Shown: positions 8,558 to 17,879, counted from the first letter of the stretch. The stretch: 64,000 bases of DNA from Anaerolineae bacterium (GCA_019637615.1 JAHBVJ010000013.1:62001-126000), one strand, 5' to 3'. Translations and numbers: made by a program. The notes: generated by a model not told the origin, from the sequence alone.

Positions 8558-11551
8558 TTAGCGTTTGGGCATAAATGTCGGCGCAGGCTGACCATTCGAT
8601 TGCGCGCTGGATCGTACCCAATGTCCTGCCAGCGGATAATCGTTACCACTACCATAGCTAAACGTCAGATCGGCAAATCCAGTCGTCAGCGCGTTCTTCA
8701 GGTAGGTAAGACCATCCGCCGCGCGGTAGACGCCGATACCGGATGTGCCATCGCCATCCCAATCACCCACGAAGGGAATATCGCCCGCGCTGCCAAATCC
8801 GATTTGCAGATCCGCCACCACCGCGCAAGTACAAACGCTGTTGGTGACATAAAACATTTGATTGGAGGGACGATACACACCGATGCTGTCTTTGCCGTCG
8901 CCGTCCCAATCACCAGCGATGCCGATGTCGCCGGGGCTACCGAAGGTCATGGTGTAATCGGCAAATCCGGTGGCTAGGCTATTTTTGAGGAAAATAACGC
9001 CTGTGGAAGGCCGGATCACGCCGACGCCATCTTTTCCGTCGCCATCCCAATCACCCACGACAGGCTGATCCCCCAGAATTCCGATCACGAAACTGTAATC
9101 GATGACAGCGGGATTCGTCGTGCTATCCGTAAGATAAAACTCTCCAGTAATCGGACGGTAAATGCCGGGAGTATCGATCCCGTCGCCGTTCCAATCGCCC
9201 GCGATGGGGAAGTCTGACGCATTACCGAGCGTAATCATGCTGTCAGCGACGCCGGTGGTATTGCTGTTGCGCAGGTAGAAGGTGGTATCACCGGGGCGGA
9301 ACAAGCCAATGGTGTCCTGTTTGAGATTGCTGAGTATCGGAGTTGCCGAAGGCGTGGCGGTTGCTGGCGTTGTAGCCGTCGCTGTCACGTTCGGAACATC
9401 GGTATCCTGCGGCGTTGCTGTTACTGCTGCCGATGGCGTAAAGGTTGGTGTATTGCTGACCGTTATGGTGGCAGTTGCCGTTGGCGTGGGCGTGAAGGTC
9501 GGTGTGTTGCTGGCTGTTACGGTTGCTGTAGCGGTCGGCGTAAACGTCCGTGTTGGCGTAAACGTTGAGGTATTGCTGGCTGTCATGGTTGCCGTAGCAG
9601 TCGGCGTAAAGGTATACGTCGGCGTGAAGGTCGGTGTAAACGTCCGTGTTGGCGTAAAGCTAGGTGTCCTGCTCGCAGTTACCGTAGCAGTCGCGGTGAA
9701 GGTATTGGTCGCCGTCGCTGTGCGCGTGAAGGTCGGGGTGAAGGTTGGCGTATTACTGGCGGTAACCGTTGCGGTGGCAGTTGCCGTAAAGGTGCGCGTC
9801 GGGGTGAAGGTGAAGGTATTGGTCGCCGTCGCCGTGCGCGTGAAGGTCGGCGTGAACGTCCGTGTAGGCGTGAAGGTTGCGGTATTGCTTGCCGTTGCTG
9901 TAGCAGTTGCGGTGCGGGTCTGCGTAAAGGTCGCTGTCGCTGTATACGTGCGTGTTGGCGTAGATGTCGGCGTTCTACTCGCCGTTGCTGTGCCTGTTGC
10001 CGTGCTTGTACGCGTCGCAGTTGGAGTTACAACAGCGGTGGGGAATTGGGCAATCGCGGCTCTCAGATCAGGTCGTGGGCCAATCAACAGCGGACTTGCG
10101 GCCTGCGGGAGTCCTGTGTTCTTGAGCAGATCGCGCAGTTGCCACGGACTGAACACAAAGCCGCGTTGCTTCGCGATGCCCTGCAAGATTGCCGCTGAAC
10201 CAGCCACAATCGGTGATGAACTGGAGGTGCCATTGAAAAACGCGGTGTACAAGCGGTTCGCGCCCTGATTGTACGCGTCGCCGTACCCCGTCGTAAACAC
10301 ACTGTCACCGATACCTTGTACATCGAGCCGCGATCCGTGATTTGAGTAGCAGTGTGGCGCACGTATTGGCGTGAAGCCGTTGACGCCGGAAAAGCCCGCG
10401 CCCACGTAGATCGCGCCCGAGTCGCGGACAGTACGGTTGTATTTATTGTTCAGACCAGACCAGTCGAGGTCATTGAAGCCATTTCCTGCCGCCAACACGA
10501 CGACCCGCCCCAACGCCACCGCATTCGTGATCGCCGCATACACCGGATCGTAATCCTCAACTGGCATGTAACGGGCCGTAGGATCGCCGCAATTGCAGCC
10601 AGCCGGACACGGCGGAAGCTGCGCGGGGGGGCCAAACTGCTGCTCGATCAGGATAATATCGCCCACCGCTGTGTTCGCCGCCGCGACATTGATGGCATTG
10701 GCGAGATTGTACTCACCGCCAAACATCGCCCCCACGGTTTTGACGGTCGCTTGCGGAGCCAGCCCCGTGATTCCATAACTGTTCTCGATGCCGCTGGTGA
10801 CACCTAACACGGCAGTACCATGATCAGTGCCAAAGCCGAGATACTGCTCTCCGCCAATCAAAGAACCCGGCAAATTGATCGGCAAATCCTCGTGGTCGAA
10901 GTTCCATGCATACTCGATGTCTACAATCGTGATGCCTGCGCCTTTGCCACCCGCTTGTCCCCATGCATAGGTTGCCGCGTCAACACCCAATGGCGGCGCG
11001 TTCAGGTAGTATTGCTGGTCAACAAACAGAGGCGTTGTGGACTGTAACTTCGGGGCAGGTGGCGGTACTGGCTCCGGTGCGAAATAAGCATCTTCCACTT
11101 CTGGCAGCGTTTTGAGAGTTGCCAGAAATTGTGTAACTTTGGCGGCTGGCATCGCTTTGGGCAAGGTGATTGAATAAAACAGATTGAGGTCGGGAATTTG
11201 TTTGCGCTGGATGCTAAGTGGCGCATTCGGCGCTGATGGCGCGGCTAAGATCGATTGTCGTTCAGCGTCCAATTGTGTTTCCGGGCGCTGAAATAACCGA
11301 TCAAGTCGGAGAACAGTCACCGTTTGCAGCGCATTTTGCATTCCCATCAAATTTGTACCGGATAACGAGGTTAAGCGACCCGTCCGCAGTCGTACATCAG
11401 TACCTTCTTTGAACTTGACGACGATCTGATAATCGTTTTGTGGCGTTGAGGACTGCGACAAGACGGGAGAATTATTGGTTGTGGTAACGACGATCACCAA
11501 TGCTAATACGACAAGGCCAAGAGTACGAAGCATGGCAAAATGACGATTCAT
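8558..11551 (-). CDS. secreted S8 subtilisin-like serine protease with Thr-rich stalk and Ca-binding repeats
   Basis: The 997-residue protein has, in order: a signal peptide (residues 1-35); a pro-region (about 40-165); a subtilase domain (about 180-490); a Thr/Ala-rich stalk (about 500-735) of TATAT, TFTPTRT and ASNT units; and five C-terminal repeats of about 48 residues built on GDWDGDGxDxxGVYRP (about 745-985). The catalytic triad is visible as Asp in TIVDIEYAW, His in GTDHGTAVLG and Ser in NGTSSSSPIVAG. The DWDGDG loops resemble Ca2+ loops of FG-GAP/VCBS-type repeats. The ribosome site GGAG precedes the ATG. It probably acts outside the cell on proteins, with the stalk projecting the protease or the repeats from the surface. 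It is monocistronic. Confidence 0.92.
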   Translation of the reverse strand: MNRHFAMLRTLGLVVLALVIVVTTTNNSPVLSQSSTPQNDYQIVVKFKEGTDVRLRTGRLTSLSGTNLMGMQNALQTVTVLRLDRLFQRPETQLDAERQSILAAPSAPNAPLSIQRKQIPDLNLFYSITLPKAMPAAKVTQFLATLKTLPEVEDAYFAPEPVPPPAPKLQSTTPLFVDQQYYLNAPPLGVDAATYAWGQAGGKGAGITIVDIEYAWNFDHEDLPINLPGSLIGGEQYLGFGTDHGTAVLGVTSGIENSYGITGLAPQATVKTVGAMFGGEYNLANAINVAAANTAVGDIILIEQQFGPPAQLPPCPAGCNCGDPTARYMPVEDYDPVYAAITNAVALGRVVVLAAGNGFNDLDWSGLNNKYNRTVRDSGAIYVGAGFSGVNGFTPIRAPHCYSNHGSRLDVQGIGDSVFTTGYGDAYNQGANRLYTAFFNGTSSSSPIVAGSAAILQGIAKQRGFVFSPWQLRDLLKNTGLPQAASPLLIGPRPDLRAAIAQFPTAVVTPTATRTSTATGTATASRTPTSTPTRTYTATATFTQTRTATATATASNTATFTPTRTFTPTFTRTATATNTFTFTPTRTFTATATATVTASNTPTFTPTFTRTATATNTFTATATVTASRTPSFTPTRTFTPTFTPTYTFTPTATATMTASNTSTFTPTRTFTPTATATVTASNTPTFTPTPTATATITVSNTPTFTPSAAVTATPQDTDVPNVTATATTPATATPSATPILSNLKQDTIGLFRPGDTTFYLRNSNTTGVADSMITLGNASDFPIAGDWNGDGIDTPGIYRPITGEFYLTDSTTNPAVIDYSFVIGILGDQPVVGDWDGDGKDGVGVIRPSTGVIFLKNSLATGFADYTMTFGSPGDIGIAGDWDGDGKDSIGVYRPSNQMFYVTNSVCTCAVVADLQIGFGSAGDIPFVGDWDGDGTSGIGVYRAADGLTYLKNALTTGFADLTFSYGSGNDYPLAGHWVRSSAQSNGQPAPTFMPKR
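9400..10040 (-). repeat. Thr-rich tandem repeat tract in the subtilase gene
   Basis: This low-complexity coding tract of about 640 bp is made of degenerate TATATxT, TPTRTFTPTFT and TASNTxTFTP units. The DNA repeats are imperfect, with periods that are multiples of 6 bp, and codon wobble varies, so selection appears to act on the protein composition. Antisense readings give long open frames rich in VAVAV that are artefacts of the repeat. Confidence 0.85.
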
Positions 11552-11744
11552 TACGCGTCTCCGAAGCCGACTGATACGAAATCCGACCGCATGGTGATCG
11601 ATGGTAAGGACAAAACGAGTACCCTGTCCCTACATGATAAAATGGCAATACTTCATCAGGAATCCGTATACTTGCGTTAGCAACAATCTATTTTTTCACA
11701 AAAACCTTACAGAATACTAATCATACCGAAACGTTATATTAACC

Positions 11745-11778
11745 ACAAAAGGCGCTGATCAATGACGATCAACGCCTT
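11745..11778 (-). terminator. rho-independent terminator of the sigma/anti-sigma operon
   Basis: A 12-bp stem (AAGGCGCTGATC against its partner, one mismatch) with a six-base loop is followed on the minus strand by TTTTG. It lies 36 bp after the stop of the anti-sigma-like gene. Confidence 0.8.
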
Positions 11779-11813
11779 CGTTTAGCAGTATGTCAACGCT
11801 CAGAGCGATCTGA

Positions 11814-14015
11814 TTATTGTTTGGCGGATGTCGGTAGAACTTTTTGCAGCGAGGGCAGAATCGCCAGCAGTTCCTCCTTGGAAAGCGCGTCGAGCGGTGC
11901 TTGCATCACAATCGTCGTCTCCTCGATCTGCGTGATCACCGTTTGCATATTTTCCGGCTGCGGGTTGGCGCGCTCCATCAGGGTAATCAATTCAACGCGG
12001 TAGATGCCCTTGAACCCATGATAATCGAATGCCTCATCGCGGTTAGAAGGCGAAACTTCCGTGGGCACGATCCACGAACCGCCTTGCGAGATAACCAACA
12101 CGACGCCCGGATGCTGCGCCGAGCGATAGCGCTGCACGACACCACCATCCCGCCATGTGGGAAGTTCCGGGATCAATTTGTCGATGGCGCTGCGTGCGGC
12201 GCTGACCGCTTCTGTATCTGATTGAATGGCGGCAGGAATGTGCGCGTTGTAGCGGCTGTCCGCTTGCACGCTATCAATGACATTGTCGTCAAATAGACTT
12301 GGTTTGAAAACACTCGGCGCACTGCGGTTTTGATCTGCCACCGTTTGCCATCCGGCGGATAAAGCGTCGCTTGTGAGCATCGGCGGTACATACGTCAACA
12401 TCGAGGCAATATCCACGACACCTTGTTCGGTGAGTTTAGTTTTGTCCGCCGTCAGCACGATCACTGTATCGTTGATCGTCCAGAATAGGCGATAGAAGCC
12501 GCGTGGGTCTTTGATCATGGCGGTTAGCGGCTGATGTATCAACGGGAAATGCCCGATTTCCCCTAGCGTAGCGCTGACACCATGCACATCTACTTTGCGC
12601 AGAAAGCTGGTAACTTGCGTCGGTTCCCATTGTCCGGGCAAGTTGTTGATGTAGTACGCGGCTGATGAGCTGCCTACCCAGATCGCCAATGCGGGCGTGT
12701 CGAACAGCGCTGTGGTCGTGTGGTAGTACTGTAGGCTGGTGCGTCCGAAGGGGTCTAAATAGAACTCGCCGGGGACGAGATTCTTCTGCGTGAACCCCGC
12801 TCTATCTAACAGGCCATACATGTCAAAGTCGGCCTTATTGGCGCGTGAAGCCCAGATCGCCCGCAGATTCTCTGCGAACCAGTCAGGTAGTACCGTGACT
12901 GGTGTCTGCGCTGGCAAGGCAAAACTAAACAGCGCTGGATCAAGCGTTGGTTCAGGCATAAACTTGATGGCTTGTGTGGAAAATAGGTTGTTATTGTCAG
13001 CATCAACGGCGCTGAAACTGAGAATTGCCAGCGTGGCTTGATCGACTTTCAGCACGGTACGTGCCGCATCACGCGGGAAGCTACCAGCGTAGCGCGTGGG
13101 AATGCCTTCGATCACGTACACAGGCCGATCTAGCACGCTTTCATCTTCGAGACGTTTCACCTGATCATGGGTCGTGCGTAAATCGTTGAGCAGATCATCC
13201 AAGGAGGCATAGGTAAGGTGGTGCAAACCGATTGCATCAACAACTGGCTGATGAGGGTCAACCCATGAAGGCACAGGATTAGTGCTCATGTATGACCATG
13301 CATCATTGCCGTTACCCGCCGCTATCCCCACGAGGTTGAATGGCGCGGACTTGTTGAGTGCAAACTGGCTGAAGTCCGGCGTGGTGGAACGAGCAAGGTC
13401 AGTTAAGCGACCCTCGTATTGACCAGCCTCCGTATTGGCGTAGCTTTCTAGCCTGAACTTGTTCGGCGCTTCAACCCACAAGTACTGATAACCATCACGA
13501 TGTTCGTGCTGAATACCTGCATCAATATAAATATCGCTCAACGTTTCAAGGTAGTAGCGTATCGGCAGTTTGTCGGCTGTAGGCGTGGCAGCAGAGGTGA
13601 TGGTAGTAGTCGCTGTCGCTTGCAGCGCAGCGGGGGTACCTTGATCGCGGCGGTTGAAAGCGCTGAACAGCGCGCTGCCAATGAGCAACAGCGCCGTGAG
13701 GGTGGCGACCAGTGTTAACGGCAAATTCCGACGCGGACTTGAGCGCTGTGTAATAGCGGGCGCGGTGAGTGTAGTCACAGAGGACTCCTTAGTCTGATGT
13801 CCATTGGCGGAGGGGCGATACGCGATCTGGCTCATAGCGCTGTCTTCGGCGGCATAAACGGCATTGATCTCATCGATCATCCGTGCCAAGTCGGGATCGG
13901 TTTCGGCGTGGCGCAAGACAGCAGCGACGGTGGCAGCGTCGCCACGTTCAAGTGCGCCGGTGTAACGCAGTAGGAGTTTTTCTCGCAGCAAATGTTGTTT
14001 AGAGGGTGTGGTCAT
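11814..14015 (-). CDS. anti-sigma-like single-pass membrane regulator with large sensor domain
   Basis: The 733-residue protein starts with a ~65-residue helical cytosolic segment without an obvious zinc-finger HxxxCxxC. One membrane helix follows (about residues 99-120, LTLVATLTALLLIGSALFSAF), then a ~600-residue extracytoplasmic part. The first part of that region (LETLSDIYIDAGIQHEHRDGYQYLWVEAPNKFRLE) resembles LolA/MucB-like lipid- or peptide-sensing folds. It starts 5 bp after the stop of the ECF sigma gene, with a GAGGAA ribosome site. Gene order and topology argue for an anti-sigma factor that senses an envelope signal. The family is not one I can name, and the size is far above the usual 150-300 residues. 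Confidence 0.7.
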   Translation of the reverse strand: MTTPSKQHLLREKLLLRYTGALERGDAATVAAVLRHAETDPDLARMIDEINAVYAAEDSAMSQIAYRPSANGHQTKESSVTTLTAPAITQRSSPRRNLPLTLVATLTALLLIGSALFSAFNRRDQGTPAALQATATTTITSAATPTADKLPIRYYLETLSDIYIDAGIQHEHRDGYQYLWVEAPNKFRLESYANTEAGQYEGRLTDLARSTTPDFSQFALNKSAPFNLVGIAAGNGNDAWSYMSTNPVPSWVDPHQPVVDAIGLHHLTYASLDDLLNDLRTTHDQVKRLEDESVLDRPVYVIEGIPTRYAGSFPRDAARTVLKVDQATLAILSFSAVDADNNNLFSTQAIKFMPEPTLDPALFSFALPAQTPVTVLPDWFAENLRAIWASRANKADFDMYGLLDRAGFTQKNLVPGEFYLDPFGRTSLQYYHTTTALFDTPALAIWVGSSSAAYYINNLPGQWEPTQVTSFLRKVDVHGVSATLGEIGHFPLIHQPLTAMIKDPRGFYRLFWTINDTVIVLTADKTKLTEQGVVDIASMLTYVPPMLTSDALSAGWQTVADQNRSAPSVFKPSLFDDNVIDSVQADSRYNAHIPAAIQSDTEAVSAARSAIDKLIPELPTWRDGGVVQRYRSAQHPGVVLVISQGGSWIVPTEVSPSNRDEAFDYHGFKGIYRVELITLMERANPQPENMQTVITQIEETTIVMQAPLDALSKEELLAILPSLQKVLPTSAKQ

Positions 14016-14019
14016 GATT

Positions 14020-14592
14020 TTATTCCTCTGCTGTCTGGTGTTCGACCGCTGTCCGCAGCCTCCGGATCGCCCGATGGAGCCGGACTCGCGCCGCGCCGGG
14101 AGTGATGTTAAGCGCTTGGGCTAGTTCATCGCCGTTCATCTCGTGCAGTACCGCTAGCCGTAGAATGCGCTGATCCTCCAAGGAGACGGAACCGAGTAGG
14201 TGCGCTAGAGCGTCGTTGGCTTCGTTGATACGGGCGGGATCGCCGCTGCTGCTGGAGATTTCCGCCAACTGATCAAACAAGTCATCATCACTGGCGGCGT
14301 CATCCGCGACCAGATCGCGCATGAGCGGTTCACGGCGTTCGCGTTGGGCGGTTTCGCTTTGCTGGCGGCGCAGTAGATTGGCGGCGATACCGAGCAGCCA
14401 CGCTTTCGGCTGCCGTGCCGGATCGAAGCGATCCGCGTGATCGAGCGCTTCGACCACGACTTCGTTGAGCAGTTCCGACGCTGCGGCGTCCGGCGTGGTG
14501 TGCTGCCAGCGCCCTAAGCGCAAGATATAGCTCCGCAAGACGCGGCGCAGCATATCGCTCTCGTCGGTGATGAACTCTTGCAGCGAACGCAC
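14020..14592 (-). CDS. ECF-type RNA polymerase sigma factor
   Basis: This 190-residue protein has region 2 (LLNEVVVEALDHADRFDPARQPKAWLLGIAANLLRR, with the WLLGIAxNLLRR signature) and region 4 (LSQ-like SLEDQRILRLAVLHEMNGDELAQALNITPGAARVRLHRAIRRLR). It lacks region 3, as ECF sigmas do. The start is GTG at 14592, preceded by AAAGGAG at a good distance. It directs RNA polymerase to a small regulon, probably controlled by the membrane protein encoded 5 bp downstream. The copper-related block lies just upstream on the same strand, so a link with metal or envelope stress is possible but not shown. Confidence 0.93.
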   Translation of the reverse strand: MRSLQEFITDESDMLRRVLRSYILRLGRWQHTTPDAAASELLNEVVVEALDHADRFDPARQPKAWLLGIAANLLRRQQSETAQRERREPLMRDLVADDAASDDDLFDQLAEISSSSGDPARINEANDALAHLLGSVSLEDQRILRLAVLHEMNGDELAQALNITPGAARVRLHRAIRRLRTAVEHQTAEE

Positions 14593-14657
14593 TGAGTCTC
14601 CTTTGCGGCGCGGCGTCGATCCCTACTAGATTATTCAGAATGTCGGGAAGATTTGTT

Positions 14658-14686
14658 ACAGGGTGACTGTAAAAATGTCACCCTGT
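14658..14686 (-). terminator. hairpin overlapping the stop codon of the CopC-CopD gene
   Basis: A perfect 10-bp inverted repeat (ACAGGGTGAC, loop of 9 bases) contains the stop codon of the CopC-CopD fusion inside one arm. The loop carries a T-rich run on the minus strand, but the bases after the stem are only AACAAATC. It may be a weak terminator, an attenuator, or an operator for the sigma gene that begins 66 bp further on. Confidence 0.5.
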
Positions 14687-16570
14687 CAGTCGCGCCACCG
14701 AGAGCAGCATCAGGATACCCAGCGCGATCAGGCCGAGAGAGAGCAGCGCATCCGCACGCAGCGGACGGAATGAACTACGCATCGCACTGTAACCGCCCGC
14801 GATCAGACCAAGCAACCCGACGGCGCTCAGCGCGACGACCCGATCCGAGAGTGGCGGCGCGGGGTCGCTGGCTTGCGGTGCGATGACGGCTGCCGGAAAG
14901 AAATCGGTCACGGTGTCATAGGCGTTGGGACGTTGAATATTGACACGCACCTTCCATTTTCCGGGCAGGCTGATATTGGCTCCACGCGCGGTATAGGTGC
15001 CGTCTTGGGTGTGCTCCAACTTGAGTTCGCTGCGTCCGAGACTCGGATTGTCCTCACTCTCGAAGCGCAGACGCACCAAGGTCGCATCGGGAATCCAAGC
15101 CCCCTCAAAGGTGGCGAGGGTCACGGTGAAAGTGTTGACGCCGACCCATCCCGGCACTACATCAAAGCCAACATGGACATCATCGAGCATCGACATATCG
15201 CTGTAGGGCGTTGGCTGTGCGGCGGAAGAGTCACTCGGCTGTTGTGCTGCATAAGCCGTGCGGGCGGGCGAACTTGAGGTCATAGCGCCGACTGCGATCA
15301 GCACACCTAAGGTCAGAATGATCTCGACGCCGACCAGTTCGCGCAGCCGCCCAACCCATAGTGATTCGCCAGCATTCAATTTGCGCTGCGTCACAAACAA
15401 GTTAATCGCGGCGAGACCGAGCAGCGGCAAGAAGAAGATTAACTTCATCAGCAAGCTCTGCCCGTACAGCGTCGTCAGCAGCGCAGAAATTGAGCCGACT
15501 TGCAGCCACGCCGCATAACTGCCCGTGATGATCAGGCTGACCACGCAGATGCGCGCGTAATTCGAGAAATAGCCAACCGTGCGGGCAGCGGTGCCGGTCG
15601 CGCTTGGAGACTGTTTACGGAGCGCGCCGATCACATTGACGAACTGCACCAATCCGCCGACCCACAGCGCAGTAGACAGCAAATGCAGCCAATCGCTGAA
15701 TACAGTGGCGGTTTCATCGGACGCGGCACTGGCGTGGCTGAATAGACTGTTGGTGAGCAATAAGCCGACGCCGATAACGAGCGCGACCCACAGCCGCCAT
15801 TTCGACACGGTAGGCCACCATAACACAATGCCGATCAGAATCCACAGCGCAACGCGTACCATCCACAGCAAGCCGTAGCGCGTGCCAACGATGATCGAGC
15901 CGAGGATGGGACTGCCGATAGCCTCGATCAGGGAGACGTTGGCGGTAGTCGAGGTTTGGAGCAAGAGCATGAAGACGGAACCGAACCCGACCAATACCCA
16001 CCCGACGGCGATCAGGATATTCATGCGCCGTTCGAGCGCGGGATTAGATTGCGGCACAGCGGGCGACCATGTGAACAGCCAGAAGCCGATTCCGCCGACC
16101 AGTAACGCCAACGTCCACAGGTTGAAAGTGCGGATGCCCGCGCTCGTCACCGAGATCGAGGAATCGGTCAGGTTGACGGCTTTGCCCGCCCGATCAGTGT
16201 CGCCAATGGTGAACGAGAAACTGCCCTTGCTAGGATGCCCGTCGTCGGCGGAGATCACCTGCCACGAGACGGTATACACATCGTTGGGCAGCGTGCGCGG
16301 CGGTTTTACGGATAACTGCGTCGGGTCAACCGAATCCACGAGGCTGGCGGTAGTTTCGACCCTATCCCCTTGCGAATTCAGTAACGTGATGCTGCTGAAT
16401 TGCGGTTCCAAGCGTTCGCTGAACCACAAGCGGATTTCTTCGGGCGCTAGATGCAGCACGGCGTTGGCGGCTGGCACCGAGATCACGAGATTGGCGTGCG
16501 CTTGTGCGGTGTCGGTCACGAGCAACAGCGCGATGATCAGCAGCAAACTGGCTAAGTAACGAGTTTTCAT
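14678..16570 (-). CDS. CopC-CopD fusion with C-terminal YtkA-like domain
   Basis: About 630 residues from the chosen start. After a signal peptide ending TAQAHA, the mature protein opens with His, as CopC proteins do (HANLVISVPAANAVL). The CopC beta-barrel runs to about residue 120 and ends FSFTIGD. Eight or so helices of the CopD copper-import/resistance domain follow (about 150-440), including SDWLHLLSTALWVGGL. A periplasmic YtkA/FixH-like domain comes next (about 470-570, VGVNTFTVTL and LPGKWKVRVNIQRP), then two terminal helices. It probably binds and moves copper across the membrane. The ATG at 16570 has AGGGA upstream and gives a clean signal peptide, so it is preferred to the in-frame start at 16636. 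Confidence 0.88.
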   Translation of the reverse strand: MKTRYLASLLLIIALLLVTDTAQAHANLVISVPAANAVLHLAPEEIRLWFSERLEPQFSSITLLNSQGDRVETTASLVDSVDPTQLSVKPPRTLPNDVYTVSWQVISADDGHPSKGSFSFTIGDTDRAGKAVNLTDSSISVTSAGIRTFNLWTLALLVGGIGFWLFTWSPAVPQSNPALERRMNILIAVGWVLVGFGSVFMLLLQTSTTANVSLIEAIGSPILGSIIVGTRYGLLWMVRVALWILIGIVLWWPTVSKWRLWVALVIGVGLLLTNSLFSHASAASDETATVFSDWLHLLSTALWVGGLVQFVNVIGALRKQSPSATGTAARTVGYFSNYARICVVSLIITGSYAAWLQVGSISALLTTLYGQSLLMKLIFFLPLLGLAAINLFVTQRKLNAGESLWVGRLRELVGVEIILTLGVLIAVGAMTSSSPARTAYAAQQPSDSSAAQPTPYSDMSMLDDVHVGFDVVPGWVGVNTFTVTLATFEGAWIPDATLVRLRFESEDNPSLGRSELKLEHTQDGTYTARGANISLPGKWKVRVNIQRPNAYDTVTDFFPAAVIAPQASDPAPPLSDRVVALSAVGLLGLIAGGYSAMRSSFRPLRADALLSLGLIALGILMLLSVARLTG

Positions 16571-16726
16571 GATCTTGTTCCCTACTTCTCCCCGCTGTTG
16601 AGGGCGAAGAGAAGTAGTTACTAGGGAGTTCCCCACTGGAAATCGTGCTCAACTTCGATTCCAGCGGTCGATTTGATTTGGTTGGTTACGCCCAATGCCG
16701 GAGCATCGAGCGCGGGAAAGTGATGC

Positions 16727-17260
16727 TTACTTCACCTTGGCCTTGAGCGCTTCCAGATCGGCTTTCAGGGCATCGATCTGTGCTTGCAAGGTGACAACAT
16801 CGGCTTTGTCATCGGGGAACAGCACGTCGCCAGCTGGTTCGACGCTGCTGAACTCGCCGCCGGAAACGAAAGTCTCGTTGACCTCGGTATCCCCGATCTT
16901 GCCCGTCAGCTTGAACGTATAGTCACCAGCGCGGGTGGGGATGAGTGACGTGACGTAGTGACCGGGGTCGTTCCATGCGGGATCAAACGTCAGCGATTTC
17001 GTCTTATCCCCGAAGGACACTTCTAACTTGAGCGTGGCTTCTGCGCCAGTCACTTTCTTGCTCTCGTCATCCTTCATGGCGACGAACAATTCAAGACCGT
17101 TGTAGACGCCAACATAAGCAGGCTCGACCTGCCAGCCAAACTCGACGGCGTAGGGGCCGATGTCACGGCCTTCATGAGCATGGACAGGACGCAAACTAAA
17201 GGCTAACAGGGCGGCAGAGGCGAATACCAAAGCAGCCAAAGCAAAACGAAAGCGCTTCAT
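16727..17260 (-). CDS. exported YtkA-like protein of the copper block
   Basis: This 177-residue protein has a signal peptide ending RPVHAHEG, so the mature N-terminus starts with His, which is typical of copper-handling periplasmic proteins. The body is beta-rich (LEVSFGDKTKSLTFDPAWNDPGHYVTSLIPTRAGDYTFKLTGKI), resembling YtkA/CopC-like sandwiches. The last ~25 residues (VTLQAQIDALKADLEALKAKVK) form a heptad coiled coil, suggesting oligomerisation. It lies between the CopC-CopD fusion and a Met/His-rich protein, all on the minus strand. No exact family is recognised. Confidence 0.75.
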   Translation of the reverse strand: MKRFRFALAALVFASAALLAFSLRPVHAHEGRDIGPYAVEFGWQVEPAYVGVYNGLELFVAMKDDESKKVTGAEATLKLEVSFGDKTKSLTFDPAWNDPGHYVTSLIPTRAGDYTFKLTGKIGDTEVNETFVSGGEFSSVEPAGDVLFPDDKADVVTLQAQIDALKADLEALKAKVK

Positions 17261-17339
17261 GGTTCATTGCTCCATTCGACAATATTCTGGATATATGCGG
17301 TTGTAAACAGCGATAACGATAAACTGTGAGCGAATGAAG

Positions 17340-17879
17340 CTAGGCGCGTGGCGGCTGTTCCAACGGAGGAATAGTTAATTGCAACGGGAAGGTCGATGAC
17401 TCTGGATGAACACGAGTCGTGTCGGTATAGCACGCCACAGCCAGATAGTGACCGGGCGTGTGGATAAGCATGATACTGACCAGCATGGTCGCGACAGAGG
17501 GCACGCGGTTGTACATGGAGGCACTGCCGCTATCACTCGTATCGGAGAGTGGCAAGACCGCACGATGTACTTGGAGCGACGGCTTCGGCTGTGTCCGAAC
17601 GGAGGTTGCGCTGGAATGCATCATGTGGTGGTGAAGATGCTGCTGATGCTCGGCGGCGGACATTTCCGGCATCGACTCCATATCCATCGCGGGCATGGGC
17701 ATATCCCACGTCGCGTCCTCCATCGTCATATCCGTATGCTGGTGATTCCACATCAGGCCGTGATACTGGCACAGCATAGGCGCGAACAACGCTAACCAGA
17801 CCGCCATCGCAGCAGTGAAGCCAAAACGGGCAGCGCTTGTCAGAGTGATGCGCCATGTGGAAACAGGGTTATTCAGCAT
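17340..17879 (-). CDS. Met/His-rich membrane-associated protein, probable copper binder
   Basis: The 179-residue protein has a hydrophobic helix (about 17-34), then a stretch extremely rich in His, Met, Asp and Glu (MWNHQHTDMTMEDATWDMPMPAMDM and so on; HHHMMH near residue 85), and a second hydrophobic segment (about 125-145). Such Met/His clusters bind Cu(I)/Cu(II). It is the first gene of the minus-strand block that ends with the CopC-CopD fusion. I do not recognise a defined family. Confidence 0.65.
   Translation of the reverse strand: MLNNPVSTWRITLTSAARFGFTAAMAVWLALFAPMLCQYHGLMWNHQHTDMTMEDATWDMPMPAMDMESMPEMSAAEHQQHLHHHMMHSSATSVRTQPKPSLQVHRAVLPLSDTSDSGSASMYNRVPSVATMLVSIMLIHTPGHYLAVACYTDTTRVHPESSTFPLQLTIPPLEQPPRA

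Noticed and set aside
9400..10040. Regular repeats that could suggest a CRISPR array
   Set aside because: The units are degenerate, have no constant repeat/unique spacer pattern, and encode the Thr stalk in frame.
9282..10268. A long antisense open frame through the subtilase stalk, rich in VAVAV/VGVKV
   Set aside because: It is the mirror reading of the Thr-rich tract; repetitive codons remove stops on the opposite strand.
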